From Stomoxys calcitrans (Eukaryota; Arthropoda; Insecta; Diptera; Muscidae), in the NCBI RefSeq assembly GCF_963082655.1, contig NC_081554.1, forward strand, positions 46,248,826-46,312,825: a stretch of 64,000 nt of DNA, written 5' to 3'. The notes under the pieces were generated by a model. It was not told the DNA's origin and searched no databases. It saw nothing but the letters and a program-made list of their open reading frames with translations. Below are positions 1 through 10,290 of the stretch, piece by piece (the stretch's first letter is position 1; each line of letters begins with the position of its first letter). The position numbers and the translations under genes are program-made.

Positions 1-381
1 AAAGAAATAAGGGTCGCATCCTTCTATTGAACACCCCCCATTCTGATTGGGAATGTTGTGATAGTTGGAAGGCATTCATTGAGATCCTAAGAAGTAAGAT
101 TGATACGAGAAGTGAACAATACCTTGATGCGACCTCCTCTAAGGAACCATGGTTAAAATATCACTGAAGCCAAAAAAGTGGCAAAGAAAGCTAAACTGCA
201 GTCATCAGAGTGCTAAGCGGTAGAGAGATATTGAGAGCTGTTCAAGAGTCTGAGCGAACTCCGAAACATGAACATGAGCTACAGGTAAATCCTCCTGAAG
301 AGACGAAGAAGCATATCTGGTAACTATTGATGGGTATAGAATATATACTGTTTGAAAGAGGCCGTCATATGATTTACAAGG

Positions 382-1000
382 CCAAATAAGAACAAGGCAG
401 CGAGAGCCGATGGATTGTTCAATCTCTAGGAAAACGTAACACCGAATTCAGTAATAGTGCGCCAGACTATGAATACCAATACGGAGAAAGGAGAGAAATG
501 TAATTCCACAGAAAGAAGTGAGTGTGAGCAAGTCCAGATGTTCAGGGGTCAGAATGAAGTCCGGATTAAAAAAGGAAATCGATGGCGTTGGCAGAGACAA
601 CTCCTCAGATAGGGTGTTTGGCATATAGAAGGAATATTTTTCCTGCTGGAATTCGAAAGTGACAGCAGGATCCGATAAGGCCTATAAATCAGATCGTCTG
701 CGCAATATGTCTATAAAAACGCATATACGGTGATTGAAAACTATGAATGTATAAATATAAAATACTATGTCCCTTACAAAAAAGTAGTCAAGACAGCATG
801 TACCAACTAGGAGCAGTACCGTACGAAAAAGTGAATCCTATAGACAACGTAATAATTGGGCCAAACCAATGTTACATTAGATCAGGTTAAACTTCTCTAC
901 AGACTACATACTCACACTACGCCAAACGTCCACTGAGAGAAAGATCGAAACTTAGGACAAGGAATTTGAGTATGTTGATGACTTGGCTTTTGCCGTTGAA
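382..1000 (+). pseudogene. degenerate LINE reverse transcriptase traces
   Basis: Two short islands resemble non-LTR reverse transcriptase. Around 382-421 the plus strand reads N-K-N-K-A-A-R-A-D-G-L-F, close to the NNKAxGxDGLP finger motif seen intact at 36.8 kb on the minus strand. Around 968-998 it reads Y-V-D-D-L-A-F, like the YxDD catalytic motif. The sequence between them is riddled with stops. It is a very old RTE-like relic at best, and the two islands may not belong to one element. Positions 1-381 show nothing I recognise. Confidence 0.3.
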
Positions 1001-1117
1001 CATTCCACTTAGGAACTGGGACACAATTTTCACATATCATTGAGTTCAGACCGATTCAGACAGAACGGCGTGCTGCAGTGCGTCACCTCTTTGAGGAGAA
1101 GTTTTTACATGCCATGC
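998..1117 (-). repeat. tRNA-derived SINE, 3'-part fragment
   Basis: This matches the body of the SINE seen in full at 7684-8023 in reverse orientation (CATTCCACT…AGGAAC…CACATATCA, then the GGCGTGC…GCAGTGC…CACCTCTTT block). The tRNA head is missing. A second fragment starts directly after it. Confidence 0.7.
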
Positions 1118-1295
1118 AATTTGCAAATTTTGCCCATGAACATTCCACTAAGGAACAGGGGCAAACTTCTCACATATCAATGAATGCAGTCCGATTCAAA
1201 TTTAAGCTCAATGATAAGGGGCCTCCTTTTTATAGGCGAGTCCGAACCGCGAGCCGCAGTGCGACACCTCTGTGGAGAGAAGTTTTACATAACAT
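1118..1295 (-). repeat. tRNA-derived SINE, second fragment in tandem
   Basis: This is another reverse-oriented SINE body, from the 3' tail (AATTTTGCCCATGAACATTCC) to the segment encoding GAAGTTTTACAT. It ends at the mariner at 1297, and the sequence beyond the mariner is not SINE. The open frame here is a by-product of the repeat, not a gene. Confidence 0.75.
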
Positions 1296-1296
1296 A

Positions 1297-2239
1297 TTGG
1301 GTTGCCTAAAAAGTAATTGCGGATTTTTTAAAAGAAAGTAAATGCATTTTTAATAAAACTTAGAATGAACTTTAATCAAATATATACTAGCCATTTTGTT
1401 CGATAACCTTTTGCCATCTTTCTGGCAAATTTAGTATTCCACGCTCATAGAACTTCTGGCCTTTATCTGCAAAAAACTGAACCAAGTGCGATTTTATAGC
1501 CTCATCATTGCCGAAAGTTTTACCATTTAAGGAGTTCTGCAAAGATCGAAATAAATGGTAGTCTGATGGTGCAAGGTCAGGGCTATATGGTGGATGCATC
1601 AAAAGTTCCCAGCCAAGCTCACTCAGTTTTTGGCGAGTGACCAAAGATGTGTGCGGTCTAGCGTTGTCCTGGTGGAATATGACACCTTTACGATTGACCA
1701 ATTCTGGTCGCTTCTCCTTGATGGCTGCTTTCAATTTGTCCAATTGTTGACAGTAAACATCCGAATTAATCGTTTGGTTCCTTGGAAGCAGCTCAAAATA
1801 TACCACACCCTTCCAATCCCATCAAACAGACAGCATAACCTTCTTTTGGTGGATATCAGCCTTTGAAGTGGTTTGAGCTGGTTCACCATGCTTGGACCAT
1901 GATCGTTTTCGACTAACGTTGTTGTAAACAATCCATTTTTCATCTCCAGTTATGATTCGTTTTAAAAACGAATCGAATTCATTGCGTTTAAGGTGCATAT
2001 CACAAGCGTTGATTCGGTTTGTGAAATGAATTTCTTTCAATGTGGTACCCAAATATCAAGCTTTTTCACCAGTCCAAGACTTTTTATGTGATAATGAACG
2101 GTTGATTTTGGTATATTTAACTTCTCTCCTATCTCACGCTCAGTTACATGACGATCCAATTCGATTAATGCTTTGATTTGGTCATCATCAACTTAATTTG
2201 GCCGACCGAAAAATCCGCAATTGCTTTTTGGGCAACCCA
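1297..2239 (-). mobile_element. mariner-type DNA transposon, internally deleted
   Basis: The ends are inverted copies: TTGGGTTGCC…AAAAAGTAATTGCGGATTTTT on the left, and the reverse complement of …CCGCAATTGCTTTTTGGGCAACCCA on the right. TA lies at each side, the expected mariner target duplication. The element is only about 943 bp, against roughly 1.3 kb for a full mariner, because the terminal repeat on the 5' side runs almost straight into the transposase at the G-R-P-N motif. The same termini bound the two MITEs at 55989 and 59621. Confidence 0.9.
1387..2205 (-). pseudogene. mariner transposase, broken
   Basis: This would be a Tc1/mariner DD34D transposase, which cuts the element out and inserts it at TA. 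Reading from 2205 downward, the helix-turn-helix region (TEREIGEKLNIPKSTV) is followed by the first catalytic Asp in ITGDEKWI, the second in FHQDNARPH and the third in PDLAPSDYHLF. The frame ends in KVIEQNG near 1387. A small deletion near 2045 shifts the frame before the KEIHFTNR segment, and an in-frame TGA near 1820 precedes W-D-W-K-G-V-V-Y-F. The N-terminal DNA-binding domain is truncated. All three catalytic Asp codons survive, so the decay is modest, but no functional protein can be made. Confidence 0.9.
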
Positions 2240-3560
2240 TATATGTATATCTGAACCGATATGAACCAAATTTGGCGGAATTAGTTCTAGGCTCATTATA
2301 AACATCTGTACTGAATTTTGAAGGTCTAACATGCTCCTATGGTTTTTTGACTCACCACCCTCCATTTGGCCCCACAGTGCGTAGGCTGGAACAAAGGCCT
2401 CACTCATAATGTCCGTTATGACTGGTCACTATCTGAGTGAAAAATATACTGAAAGACTAAATAATATAAGCAACGATCTCTGTAAAGGCAGTGAAGAAAT
2501 TTAAGAACACCTTCTGTTTGTACCATAACAAATATGTTTGGCAAGTTGATCAAACGGTCGAACTGTTTAAGGAAGATCCTTAAGATTTGCAGTCTTGCCG
2601 TCATTTTTATAAGATGCACTATGTAACGATCATTTTCTTCTTTTCTTAAATATGACTTCAGTCACATCTGATCCATCTAGCCCATATATACTCCATATAA
2701 ATTCATCTTTGTTTTTTATCCTTATACGGCATTTTCTTTCTTGCTCGCAAAAGGAGTGTGTGTATGTTTTTATAATTTATATTCACTTCATTCCATTACT
2801 GTCGCCACCGGCATCAGGTTAAGCACCTTTTAAACTGTCAAGTGTTTGCTGTAAGGTGTTTTCCTCATTCTGCCTCTCTGGCAGTCTTCATTGCTGAAAC
2901 AAAAGTCAGAGATTTGCTGTCGTTGCCTGGTTGTTTGTTTGCTTTGTGAAGATGGCTTCTCTCCATTTGTTGTTCCATTGGGGAGTCCTTATAGTGCATT
3001 CAATGGTGTTGCTGCATCTACCGATGATGATGATGAGGATGGCGATGACGATGACGACGTATGTAGGTGAGGGTGTTGAGAACTGTTGTGGTTTTCCTTT
3101 AGGTTGATTTTCGTTTTGACGGAATCGTTTTTGTACTGTATAACGCCGTGGGATTTTTTGATCTCATCATCATTAACAAACAAACTTCTTTTGTTCTTTT
3201 TCTGAATGTGACACAATGAGGTGGTTGTAGTCCTAGCGCCCGGACTTCATTTCCAGGAAAAGAATACAAATAATTTACTCTGGAGCAGAGGTTATTACAC
3301 TATGCTCGCAAAAAGGTGACCTTTTTTCCCAGGCTTTGTGATTCTCCACCAAGTGACAGTGACAATTTTCCATGCAGACAAACAAACTCGACACACATAT
3401 ACTACAGAGTATGTATTGTCGAACTGCACTACTGCATTGAAGATTAAGGATAAAACGTTCGTACATAGTTAAGATGAAGTACCTAAAGAGAAAATTAATG
3501 TGAATTTGTATTGTATGCTTTTAAATCTTGAAAATTCTAAAGTAAATTTATAGGGATTGA
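2240..3560. other. no gene seen; short GAT/GAC microsatellite
   Basis: There is no recognisable coding region. About 50 bp next to the mariner (2245-2295) resemble a diverged C-type repeat unit. A GATGATGATGAGGATGGCGAT-like trinucleotide tract lies at about 3022-3060. The open frames on the minus strand are short and low in complexity. Confidence 0.6.
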
Positions 3561-4020
3561 AAAAATAGCGTATTTCGATAAATCAAGCGATAGCCGCTAT
3601 ATGATACACAGGATCATTATTAGGGTTATGTCCTTCGACATTTGTACTGAGCATGGTCAATATTGGGCTTTATTTGTATATAGCTGCTATATACCGATCT
3701 CTCGATTTAAGTTCTTGGGACAATAACAGCACATTTGTAACTCGATATCGCTGAAATTTAACACAGTAGGTTGTGTTAGGCTCTTCTATATTCGTGTTGA
3801 ATATGGTTCAGATTGGTTTATATTTGGATATTGCTGACATTACATTTTTTAGCCGATGAATTTGGTACAATGAGTTGTGCTAGACCCTTACATAGCCTTC
3901 CTGAATGAGGTGGAGATTGGACCATTTTGATATAGTTGCTGTGGGTTCATAAATAATGCATTTGTCACCTCATCATGACGAAAGATGGTTACTTTCTTAC
4001 TTTAATTGGCTATGACAGAA
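3560..4020 (-). repeat. diverged B-type repeat units
   Basis: The stretch carries motifs of the B-family unit in reverse (ATATAGCTGCTATATACCGATCT, GAAATTTAACACAGTAGGTTGTGTTAGGC) about three times at roughly 150-bp spacing. It has no element ends, so it is an old fragment. Confidence 0.6.
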
Positions 4021-4108
4021 CACTTGTCCCATTAGCCGAACTTTGAAAAGCGTTCAAAGCGCCTCGATCTTTTGCGCTCCCTCTCTAATCTGTGACACCA
4101 AGTTACGA

Positions 4109-5757
4109 GGTGTCTCTTACCATTTGATATTTCCATCGGGCTTTTGGCCGTCCCGGTTTGCGTATACCACAGTGTTGTCCTTCAAAAGATTTCTTCGTGG
4201 GAGCTTCTTTATTAGACCTAGCTTCTTTATATGACCTAGCCAATGCAACCGTCATACAGTTCGTGGTTCATACGACGCCGCTACTCTCGATGCAAACTGG
4301 TGCATAAATTGTACAAAGGATCTGTCTCCAAATACTCCAAGTACTGACTCATCTGCTTTCACAAGTAACCATGCCTCAGAACCATGTAACAACGTGGGTA
4401 GTATCAAGTTTCGAGTGTCTCCCACCAATTGAACTTTCTAACGGACTTTTGGCCGTCCCGGTTTGAGTTTACCATACTGTTGTCCTTCAAAAGACTTCTT
4501 CGTGGGAGCTTCTTTATTCATTGTGACAACATGACCTAGCCAACGCACCCGTTGTGTTTCGATGCGTTTAACTAGGCTCACATCGTCATACAGTTCGTGG
4601 TTCATACGACGCCGTTACTCTCAATGCAAACTGGTGGATACATTTTACAAAGAATCTTTCTCTCAAATACTCCAAGTACTGCCTCATCTGCTTTCACAAG
4701 TAACCATGCCTCAGAACCATGTAACAACGTGGGTAGTATCAAGTTTCGAGTGTCTCCCACCAATTGAATCTTCTATCGGACTTTTGGCTGTCCCGGTTTG
4801 CGTATACCACAGTCTTGTCCTTCAAAAGACTTCTTCGTGGGAGCTTCTTTATTCATTGTGACAACACGACCTAGCCAACGCAACCGTTGTGTTTCGATGC
4901 GTTTAACTATGCTCACATCGTCATACATACAGTTCGTGGTTCATACGACGCCGCTACTCTCGATGCAAACTGGTGCATAAATTGTACAAAAAATCTTTCT
5001 CTCAAATACTCCAAGTACTGCCTCATCTGCTTTCACAAGTAACCATGCCTCAGAACCATGTAACAACGTGGGTAGTATCAAGTTTCGAGTGTCTCCCACC
5101 AATTGAACTTTCTAACGGACTTTTGGCCGTCCCGGTTTGAGTTTACCATAGTGTTGTCCTTCAAAAGACTTCTTCGTGGGAGCTTCTTTATTCATTGTGA
5201 CAACATGACCTAGCCAACGCACCCGTTGTGTTTCGATGCGTTTAACTATGCTCACATCGTCATACATACAGTTCGTGGTTCATACGACGCCGCTACTCTC
5301 GATGCAAACTGGTGCATAAATTGTACAAAAAATCTTTCTCTCAAATACTCCAAGTACTGCCTCATCTGCTTTCACAAGCAACCATGCCTCAGAACCATGT
5401 AACAACGTGGGTAGTATCAAGTTTCGAGTGTCTCCCACCAATTGAATCTTCTATCGGACTTTTGGCTGTCCCGGTTTGCGTATACCACAGTGTTGTCCTT
5501 CAAAAGACTTCTTCGTGGGAGCTTCTTTATTCATTGTGACAACACGACCTAGCCAACGCAACCGTTGTGTTTCGATGCGTTTAACTATGCTCACATCGTC
5601 ATACACACAGTTCGTGGTTCATACGACGCCGTTACTCTCGATGCAAACTGGTGCATAAATTGTACAAAAAATCTTTCTCTCAAATACTCCAAGTACTGCC
5701 TCATCTGCTTTCACAAGTAACCATGCCTCAGAACCATGTAACAACGTGGGTAGTATT
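4109..5757 (-). repeat. 339-bp tandem array derived from RTE LINE 3' coding sequence
   Basis: The block CAGTTCGTGGTTCATACGAC recurs at 4591, 4930, 5269 and 5608, exactly 339 bp apart, with a shorter, more diverged first unit at about 4257. On the minus strand each unit encodes the C-terminal part of an RTE-type polyprotein: G-S-E-A-W, GVFERKIL, Y-A-P-V, SIVKRIETQRVRWLGHV, then the PGRPK motif. The period is a multiple of three (113 codons), so the frame is kept across copies apart from stops. The array abuts RT-domain sequence of the same orientation at 5758. It is a LINE-derived satellite-like expansion. Confidence 0.85.
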
Positions 5758-6015
5758 TGGGAGTTGATATGGAAGGTATCGTCTTATCTCCATTTACTGC
5801 CAGAACCATTTTCACCGACTCTCTCTCGATTCTTTCAAAGGCGGCAGTTACTACTTCTGGTGACCGACCTATGATACCGATGTCGTCGGTATAGGCGAGT
5901 ACCACATTTTGTCTTGTGAGTAGTGTGCCATATCTATTCACATCTGCATCTCATATAATCTTCTTCAGTAGGATATTAAAGAGCACATTACAGGCGATCT
6001 CCTTGTCTGAAATCT
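5758..6015 (-). pseudogene. RTE-clade LINE reverse transcriptase fragment
   Basis: The minus strand encodes an RT palm segment: a degraded F-R-Q-G-D motif near 6000, then LNRYGTLLTRQNVVLAYTDD with the catalytic YxDD (Thr in place of the usual Ala), then IGRSPEVVTAAFERIERES and LAVNGDKT. This is the RTE-type order. Frames change near 5945. It is joined downstream (lower coordinates) to the 339-bp tandem array made of this LINE's C-terminal coding region, and upstream to an unrelated plus-strand LINE. Confidence 0.8.
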
Positions 6016-6089
6016 CTTGGTATTGAATGATTCGGAGAGATTCTTTCCTATTCCTACTGCGGAACGGAGCTATGCAGAAGGGCCGAAAG

Positions 6090-6741
6090 GGTCTTGTACA
6101 TTGCATATGACTGGGCTAGACCCAGGGGTCTCAATGTTAACCCAGAGAAGACTGGAATCTGCCTGTTCACGAGAAAGACGAAGGTGGGTCAATTTAACGC
6201 ACCACGTTTCCTTACTAAGACGATTTTGATATTTGACAAGGTCAAATACTTAGGTGTGATCTTGGAAACTGAATTGTAAGTGTCACATTCAGTAGCGTAT
6301 TGAGAAGGCTCATAGTTGTTGGACGCTATGTAGACGCGCCGTAGGCTTGAAATGGGGCCTAAATCTGAGAATAGTCAACTGGCTTTACAGGAGCGTGACT
6401 AGACCAATACTTACTCAGCCCTCAGTAGTTTGGTGGGATGTGATAGAGAAAAAGTGCAACGTAAGCATGGGTGAAGCGATGAGGACCACTCCTACTAGGG
6501 CAATGAAAACCATTCTAGATAACCGACCCAAAGACATACAGATTAAGTGTGAGGCAGCCATTGCGGCTATCAGACTTAAGGCGATGGGAGAATAGATAGA
6601 GGATAGGAGTGGCTATAAGACTTAAGGCGATGGAAGAATTAATAGAGGATAAGAGCAGGTCATGCCATCGCGTTATAGTCAAGGCCACGATAGGAAACTC
6701 TTAAAGGTCGATTGCGAGGCACTGCTGCCAGCTTTTGCGTA
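6090..6741 (+). pseudogene. RH LINE copy 1: reverse transcriptase C-terminal part
   Basis: The plus strand encodes the end of a non-LTR RT: YDWARPRGLNVNPEKTGICL, FTRKTKVGQF, KVKYLGVILE, then after a frame change WGLNLRIVNWLYRSVTRPIL, VVWWDVIEKK, MRTTPTRAMKTIL and KCEAAIAAIRLKAMGE. MRTTPT is typical of LINEs that carry a downstream RNase H domain (I/LOA-like), and an RNase H follows at 7140. A small tandem duplication of CTTAAGGCGATGG-AGAAT-AGAGGATA lies at 6574-6650. The copy is interrupted at 6742 by an RTE fragment. Two sister copies lie at 17386-19200 and 24551-25180. Confidence 0.85.
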
Positions 6742-7089
6742 CGCCTTATCAGCGTGTCGTCTCCGGTCTTAAATAGTTCAGCCGGTAACCCGTCGGCTCC
6801 TGCTGCCTAGTTATTATTGAGTCGGTTCACTACTTCTTGGACCCAATTCTGACTGGGAGGTAAACACTCTATAGCATCATCAAGGATTGGTTCTGCGGTA
6901 TCCTCTTTGCCGCCATCGTCGGACAATATCTGTTGGGTAAAATATTTTCGATATCCTCATTACGTTATATGTGTCAGTTATCAGATTTGCTTCTTTGTGT
7001 CTGCTGGAAAATGTGATTGCACCAAAATGTGTGTGTTTAATTCTTCAGAAGATTTTCCAGACTTCATTCTGACTCCTGTACACCCCACT
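6742..7089 (-). pseudogene. RTE LINE fragment inserted in RH LINE
   Basis: This is a reverse-strand match to the RTE copy at 36.7-37.1 kb. The encoded motifs are a pre-RT segment, then ECLPPSQ, and NNN-AxGADGLPAELF with a premature stop in place of Lys. Both ends are blunt. On the left it abuts the RH LINE motif D-C-E-A-L-L-P-A, which in the sister copy at 18.1 kb runs on without interruption, so this piece interrupts the RH LINE. Confidence 0.75.
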
Positions 7090-7683
7090 ACGCTCAGCCT
7101 TGGATTGACGGAACCCTAGTATTGCCATCTAAAAGATCATGGTCTACATTGAGAACCCAGAGACTGAGATCTGTTTGAGACTGCCTGACCATAATACGGC
7201 CCTGTAGGCGAAGATCCGGGCGAGCACGGAATACGTGAGGTGGTGTGGTACTAACGGGAGGACGTAGAGTGTAAATATCTTTACGGACAGTAAACAGATC
7301 ATAAGGACAATAACAACCAGGACCGTTTGATTCGAATGTAAGGAGGAGATTAATGCCTTCTCTGAGGATGGCATGATCTGCATTGTTTGGTTGCCTGGTC
7401 ATAGCGGAGTAACTGGGAATGAGAAAGCAGAAAATTTGGTAGTGAAGGGCAGAGAACTGCCGTCAATAAACTTGGGTAACCCAAAGCCTTTCGGGTCGAC
7501 GCAGTCCGAGTTAAGGACATGAGCGACGAATGCGCATGCAACCTTGGGGAATACCAAAATGGTTGGAGACCCAGATCGTGAGAAGACGAGGCTATAATTG
7601 AGAGAAAGTAAGGAGGAGGTCAGTATAGCTCTCGGTATCATAACGGGACACATAGGATTACAAGCTTACTTATGTAAAATCGG
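7090..7683 (+). pseudogene. RH LINE copy 1: RNase H domain
   Basis: This is a degraded RNase H domain that would remove RNA from the cDNA hybrid. On the plus strand it reads ENPETEICLRLPDHNT, a conserved Glu region, NIFTDSKQIIRTI with the catalytic Asp, CIVWLPGHSGVTGNEKAENL with the WxPGHxGxxGNExAD motif, then V-V-K-G-R-E-L. Stops interrupt it. The first catalytic segment (YTDGSK) is lost at the RTE insertion. After 7550 the linker reads I-T-G-H-I-G-L and leads toward the C-terminal zinc finger, which is split off by the SINE at 7684. Confidence 0.8.
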
Positions 7684-8023
7684 AGGCCACCGCAGCGTAG
7701 CGCAGAGGCCACCGTAGCACAGTAGTTAGCATGTCCGCCTATGACGCGGAACGCCTGGGTTCGAATCCTGGCGAGACCATCAGAAAAAATTTTTGGCGGT
7801 GGTTTTCCACTCCTAATTCTGGCAACATTTCTGAGGTACTTTGCCATGTAAAACTTCTCTCCAAAGAGGTGTCGCACTGCGGCACGCCGTTCGGACTCGG
7901 CTATAAAAGGGAGGCCCCTTATCATTGAGCTTAAACTTGAATTGGACTGCACTCATTGATATGTGAGATGTTTGCCCCTGTTCCTTAGTGGAATGTTCAT
8001 GGGCAAAATTTGCATTTGCATGC
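7684..8023 (+). repeat. full-length tRNA-derived SINE with 8-bp target duplication
   Basis: This is the best reference copy of the SINE family. The head (GAGGCCACCGTAGC…GTTAGCATG) has a tRNA-like A box and a perfect B box GGTTCGAATCC, then a tRNA-unrelated body containing GGCTATAAAAGGGAGGCCCC and a tail GGGCAAAATTTGCATTTGCA. AAAATCGG flanks it at 7676-7683 and 8024-8031, a target-site duplication inside the RH LINE. The first few bases of the head are duplicated (GAGGCCACCGCAGCGTAGCG). The short open frames here are by-products. Confidence 0.9.
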
Positions 8024-8030
8024 AAAATCG

Positions 8031-8232
8031 GTGCGGCAGTGATATGTAGTGCATGCCGGGAAGATGATGAGACGTTGGAGCATTTCCTATGTCATTGCCC
8101 GGCTTTCGCGTCTAACAGGTAGGGACGCAGAGAGCGAGCAACAAGCCGATTACTGGCTTAGGTGTATGTCCATAGTGGCATGAAGCGGATTTATATCTGC
8201 ATCCTCTTTTCAACCTAACCTAACCTAACCTA
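8031..8232 (+). pseudogene. RH LINE copy 1: C-terminal zinc finger, 3' UTR and CCTAA tail
   Basis: After the SINE the LINE resumes with C-S-A-C-R-E-D-D-E-T-L-E-H-F-L-C-H-C-P-A-F, a Cys/His motif of LINE C-termini. A stop and a short 3' UTR follow (GCCGATTACTGGCTTA…GTATGTCCATAG). The copy ends in CAACCTAACCTAACCTAACC at about 8210-8232. This looks like the natural 3' tail, because the next copy ends in CTAACCTAAC as well. Confidence 0.8.
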
Positions 8233-8455
8233 GGTGGCGACGCAATAGCAGACATGAACCAACTTAATGGCGTGGCATGGAAAACAATTAAGGATTTTGT
8301 AACTAGAACGCAATTCCTAACCTAGATTTTTTTCGAGGTTATTTTTTTTAATATTTAGAGCGCACAACAAGCCGATTACTGACTTAAGTGTATGTCCATA
8401 GAGGCATGGGGCAGATTAATATCCGCACCCTCTTTCAATCTAACCTAACTTTCTG
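8233..8455 (+). pseudogene. second RH LINE 3' end in tandem
   Basis: The plus strand reads D-M-N-Q-L-N-G-V-A-W-K-T-I-K-D-F-V, which matches the extreme C-terminus found on the minus strand at 17.4 kb (MNQHRGVVWKTIRDFV). A 3' UTR like that at 8150 follows (GCCGATTACTGACTTAAGTG) and ends in AATCTAACCTAAC. Being headless, it is a 5'-truncated insertion next to the tail of the previous copy. Confidence 0.7.
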
Positions 8456-8925
8456 AGGAACTTGCATCAGCAATTTTCACCCTGAAAAGTCTTATGAAGT
8501 TTGCAGACATACCAAACTCAGTCATGGCTTGAAATATCTTTGAACGTATAGGGTTGTCGAAAACGGCTTTGTAAAGTTGACATGTCCTACTCTTGTCTTT
8601 TCCAGAATTTGGAGCAGTGTGAATATCTGGTCCCTAGTTTAATGGACTGTTCATGGGAAATTAGCATTTTTTGAATATCTGGTCAATGGTGGATACACCA
8701 ATTCTAAAGTCGCATTGATAGGTCCCAATTATCTCATTGACTTCAAGTTTTAATTTTTCAAACAGTACGCTCGATCGTATTTTGTATGCGATGGGGATGA
8801 GGCTTACACCTCTATAGTAGGCACTTTTCGTCTTGTCTCCTTTATTGTGCTCTACGGCACCGTCGTAAGATAGTAGCAGCTGGTAAAAGTGTTCTTTCCA
8901 CATTCTTATATATTCCACATTCTTA
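8456..8925 (-). pseudogene. RTE LINE reverse transcriptase fragment
   Basis: The minus strand encodes MWKEHFYQLL, then, after a deletion, H-N-K-G-D-K-T, YYRGVSLIPIAYKI and NEIIGTYQCDFRIGVST-D-Q-I-F. These are RTE-type RT fingers and palm, including the (C)GFRxGxST motif. Continuing to 8456, the degraded frame reads like F-D-N-P and the F-Q-A-M region. It ends at the truncated B element at 8926. Confidence 0.75.
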
Positions 8926-10067
8926 TATATCTGTATATATTCTTGATCAACGTGAAAATCTAAGACGATCTAGACATGTCCGTCCGTCAGTCCGTCTGTC
9001 TGTTGAAATCACGCTACAGTCTTAAAAAATAGAGATATTGAAACTTTGCACAGATTCTTCTTTTGTCCATAAGCAAGTTATGTCCGAAGATGGGCTATAT
9101 CGGACTATATCTTGATATAGCCCCTATATAGACCATTCCCCCGATTTAGGGTCTTAGGCCCATAAAAGCCACATTTATTTTCCGATTTTGCTGAAATTTG
9201 GGATAGTGAGTTATGTTAAGCCACTCGATATCTTTCTTTAATTTGACCCAGATCGGTCCAGATTTGGATATAGCTGCCATATAGACCTATCCGCCGATTT
9301 GGGGTCTTAGGCCCATAAAAGCCACATTTATTATCCGATTTTGCTGAAATTGGGGTCAGTGAGTTGTCTTAGGCCCTACGATATCCTTCGTCAAAATGAC
9401 ACAGATCGGTCCAGATTTTGACCGATTTGCCATATAGACCGATCTCTCGTATTTAGGTTTTGGTCCCTTAAAAGCTACATTTTTTATCCGATTTTGCTGA
9501 AATTTTAGACAGTGAGTTGTTTTAGGCCCTATGACATTCTTCGTCAATATGGCACAGATTGGTCCAGATTTGGATATAGCTGCCATGTAAACCGATCCGC
9601 CGATTTAGGGTCTTAGGCCTATAAAAGCCACATTTTTTATCCGATTTTGCTGAAATTCGGGACAGTGAGTTGTGTTAGGCCCTTCGACATTCTTTCTTAA
9701 TTTGGTTCAAATCGGTCTAGATTTGGATATAGCTGCCATATAGAACAATATCTCGATTTAAAGTCTTTGCCCAATAAAAGGGGCATTTATAATCCGATTT
9801 CACTGAAATTTGACACAGTGACTTATGTAAGGCTTTTCAACATCCGTGTCGTATATGGTTCAGATCGGTTTTTTTAGATATATCTACTAAAAATATCACT
9901 ATTTTGTTATGTGCAATTGAATGACCTGTACTTATTAGTATTTGGTCCAAATCGGAACATATTCCGATATAGCTGCTATGGGGCATAAGGTATGAATTTT
10001 TCACCGGATTTTGACGAAAGGTGGTTTACATATATACCCGAGGTGTTGTAACGCCTTTTTACTTGTT
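8926..10067 (-). mobile_element. B-family element, right end truncated
   Basis: On the minus strand the element starts at 10067 with AAACAAGTAAAAAGGCGTT, which has lost its hairpin segment, and CACCTCGGGTATATA. It carries about six units of the B type (TTTATGGGCCTAAGACC…GGTCTATATGGCAGCTATA) and reaches the GTCY microsatellite at about 8972-9003 (CCGTCCGTCAGTCCGTCTGT). It then breaks off near 8926 before the TATAAAAA end. Units diverge enough that the copy must be old. Confidence 0.85.
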
Positions 10068-10109
10068 TTTGGTAAGATCGCGGATGGCCTATATCGGTCT
10101 ACGTCTTGA

Positions 10110-10290
10110 CACAGATGTTGGTGGAAATTGATTATTTGAGGGCACCAATAACTCACCTTGGCATTTCGAGTATCATTGGCACTCATTATTTAAGTAGGAG
10201 TCAGTGCCACCTGTATTCTTACTGAGACTCTCCTTTCAAAATCGCAAACTGCCGCATTTGCAGCTTCTCAGTGGTAATATGGTAAATCTA
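10110..10290 (-). repeat. RTE LINE 5'-region fragment
   Basis: About 160 bp (from GATTATTTGAGGGCACCAAT to GCCGCATTTGCAGCT) match 40400-40555, which lies just upstream of the RTE endonuclease ORF in the same relation. The match implies a shared 5' untranslated region of that LINE. No coding sequence is seen. Confidence 0.65.

Noticed and set aside
7690..7770. tRNA gene
   Set aside because: The A and B boxes are present, but the head belongs to a dispersed SINE with about 270 bp of further conserved body and target duplications; no proper cloverleaf was confirmed.
8205..8232. Telomere or subtelomere repeat
   Set aside because: Only about four CCTAA units, placed at the 3' end of a LINE and repeated at the next LINE end; not a telomere array.
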